A program made the position numbers and the translations under genes. Shown piece by piece: positions 61,911 through 64,000 of a stretch of 64,000 bases of DNA. The notes below the pieces were generated by a model. That model was not told where the DNA came from, ran no database searches, and was given only the letters and a program-made list of their open reading frames with translations. Source of the DNA: Pyxicephalus adspersus (lineage: Eukaryota; Chordata; Amphibia; Anura; Pyxicephalidae); assembly GCF_032062135.1 (NCBI RefSeq), contig NC_092863.1:17334514-17398513 (forward strand). Direction: 5' to 3'. The stretch's first letter is position 1. Each line of letters starts with the position of its first letter.

Positions 61911-62726
61911 NNNNNNNNNNNNNNNNNNNNNNNNNNNNNNNNNNNNNNNNNNNNNNNNNNNNNNNNNNNNNNNNNNNNNNNNNNNNNNNNNNNNNNNNNN
62001 NNNNNNNNNNNNNNNNNNNNNNNNNNNNNNNNNNNNNNNNNNNNNNNNNNNNNNNNNNNNNNNNNNNNNNNNNNNNNNNNNNNNNNNNNNNNNNNNNNNN
62101 NNNNNNNNNNNNNNNNNNNNNNNNNNNNNNNNNNNNNNNNNNNNNNNNNNNNNNNNNNNNNNNNNNNNNNNNNNNNNNNNNNNNNNNNNNNNNNNNNNNN
62201 NNNNNNNNNNNNNNNNNNNNNNNNNNNNNNNNNNNNNNNNNNNNNNNNNNNNNNNNNNNNNNNNNNNNNNNNNNNNNNNNNNNNNNNNNNNNNNNNNNNN
62301 NNNNNNNNNNNNNNNNNNNNNNNNNNNNNNNNNNNNNNNNNNNNNNNNNNNNNNNNNNNNNNNNNNNNNNNNNNNNNNNNNNNNNNNNNNNNNNNNNNNN
62401 NNNNNNNNNNNNNNNNNNNNNNNNNNNNNNNNNNNNNNNNNNNNNNNNNNNNNNNNNNNNNNNNNNNNNNNNNNNNNNNNNNNNNNNNNNNNNNNNNNNN
62501 NNNNNNNNNNNNNNNNNNNNNNNNNNNNNNNNNNNNNNNNNNNNNNNNNNNNNNNNNNNNNNNNNNNNNNNNNNNNNNNNNNNNNNNNNNNNNNNNNNNN
62601 NNNNNNNNNNNNNNNNNNNNNNNNNNNNNNNNNNNNNNNNNNNNNNNNNNNNNNNNNNNNNNNNNNNNNNNNNNNNNNNNNNNNNNNNNNNNNNNNNNNN
62701 NNNNNNNNNNNNNNNNNNNNNNNNNN
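61911..62726. other. Assembly gap (816 N)
   Basis: Undetermined bases directly after the minisatellite region. Confidence 1.
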
Positions 62727-63881
62727 TAAGACTGGCAGTGGAAGTAAGCCTCGCAATAGACCAGTAGCCACTAGTGGATCCTTGACTCAAAATTTGGAGT
62801 TTGAATCCAGAATTCAGCAAGGTATGGTTAACAGTAGGAAGTAGAGCACCAGTTGCACCACCACTAAGCAAACCACAATCAGTAGTAGCAGAGTTTTTTG
62901 TCATTTATAATATAACTCCCAAATGGACTATGCTGCCTGCCACGGGTGTGGGGAAATTGGCATTTAATAAAATGAACCAACACTGGATTGGTGGCCTGTT
63001 TCAGTTACCAGTTCCTGACGCCAAGCAGTTTTTTGAGCACCATCACAGTAACAGTATTAGAAAAGTGTTGAATTTACTTACTGACAATGGGGCAAACTAT
63101 TTGTGACTGTATAACAGCATTTAATTGCAGTGCTACATTAGGATGCTTCCATTGTGGCATAAAAAATATGCTTTTTTTCTGCACACAAAGGTGAATAGAT
63201 CATTACAATGGATTCAGACTGGTCCCATACTACCCTAAAATGTGTTATTGAAACCATTGCTATTGCTTGCTAACTAAAGCAAAACCTCAAACCTTTTTTT
63301 TTTAATCTAAATTCCAGTTTTAAATTTTGATTCAAATTTCTGACTGTTTTTTAAACAAATTTTTACAGCACCTCTTATCACTACCATGGGAAAAAAAACA
63401 TTTTATAACCCTTCCTCTAATGTAATATACTATTAGCTCCTCTACATACTACTAAATCTCCCTTTAATGAACAGCCAAAACAAAACCCCCTTCTACACTG
63501 TGATCTGCAACTGTTCAGGGCAGAAAGGTCAACATTGACACCCCTAATTTTTCTCAGTAGGGATTTTCTTTAAAGAAATCTAAATGATAAAGATTCTTTG
63601 CAATAAAAACATAGTCTACTAATTGTGGAAGAGCAAAAAGTCTGTTAGATAGTTGTAGTCACAAAATAACTAAGGCTGTTTCTTTATTCTTTCAATAATG
63701 ATGACAAATATCTGAAAATATATGTTTTGTATATTTAAAAAAATGTGCAATACGCATTTGAAATGTGCAATATGCAATAATTTTAGGAATGCAAAAATGT
63801 CACCCTTACAGATAGCCCAACAATCTTTGGTGTTAATTCAAATGACCTAAAAGTCACAAATTGTTTAATGAACCCCTAGAA
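62727..63881. other. Intergenic, nothing recognised
   Basis: The open frame at 62801-63106 has residues such as LTDNGANYL that recall retrotransposon or transposase text, but there is not enough to call it. The rest is AT-rich. Confidence 0.35.
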
Positions 63882-64000
63882 CAGGGGCCTGCAACCTGCG
63901 GCTCCGGAGCCGCATGTGGCTCTTCAGCCTCCTTGTTGTGGCTCCCTTCGGCTGCCGTGGGGAGATCTCTGATGGGGGATCCCCTTCCTCCCAAGACACT
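63882..64000 (+). mobile_element. Left end of a hAT-like element, cut by the window edge
   Basis: Begins CAGGGGCCTGCAACCTGCGG, followed by CTCCGGAGCCGCATGTGGCT, a common hAT MITE start. The preceding 8 bases CCCTAGAA would be its target duplication. The other end lies outside the window. Confidence 0.72.

Noticed and set aside
61789..62904. Open frames of 287-371 residues
   Set aside because: They span the second N gap; the readable parts are minisatellite and unrelated sequence.

Overview
The window is vertebrate nuclear DNA, most likely from a frog. It is AT-rich, has one intron-split gene, is full of small non-autonomous DNA transposons (hAT-like and PIF/Harbinger-like), and carries a degraded L1 element, SINE-like repeats and tRNA sequences. 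The repeat types and the gene point to an anuran amphibian; this is my inference, and no species marker is present.

The one protein-coding gene I can support is igfbp4 (insulin-like growth factor binding protein 4) on the minus strand. All four coding exons are present with consensus splice sites and matching phases: exon 1 at 41763-41418, exon 2 at 12241-12084, exon 3 at 10277-10149, exon 4 at 9308-9174. Together they encode 255 residues, close to the mammalian length. The protein has a signal peptide, the 12-cysteine N-domain with GCGCC, the two extra linker cysteines specific to IGFBP-4, and a thyroglobulin type-1 C-domain with CWCV. A TATA box lies at 41946-41941, and the first AATAAA after the stop is at 8215-8210. 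Intron 1 is about 29.2 kb and holds most of the repeats.

By region: 1-8.2 kb is 3' flank with a 95-bp tandem duplication, a complete 400-bp hAT MITE and a Harbinger-like MITE. 8.2-41.95 kb is igfbp4. 42-53.7 kb is upstream intergenic DNA with palindromic elements and no recognisable exon. 53.7-54.45 kb holds a tRNA-Leu-like sequence, a SINE-like repeat, a 36-bp minisatellite and an intact tRNA-Thr(UGU). 55-57 kb may hold LTR-retrotransposon remnants. 57317-58204 and 61911-62726 are assembly gaps. 58.9-60.4 kb is a decayed L1 ORF2 on the minus strand, followed by a palindromic element and a 39-bp minisatellite. The last 119 bases begin another hAT-like element.

I found no new multi-gene system. 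The most unusual structure is a set of palindromic transposable elements (15.8-16.4, 38.5-39.0, 48.9-49.5 and 60.4-60.7 kb) that share hairpin modules although they end in two different terminal-repeat types.
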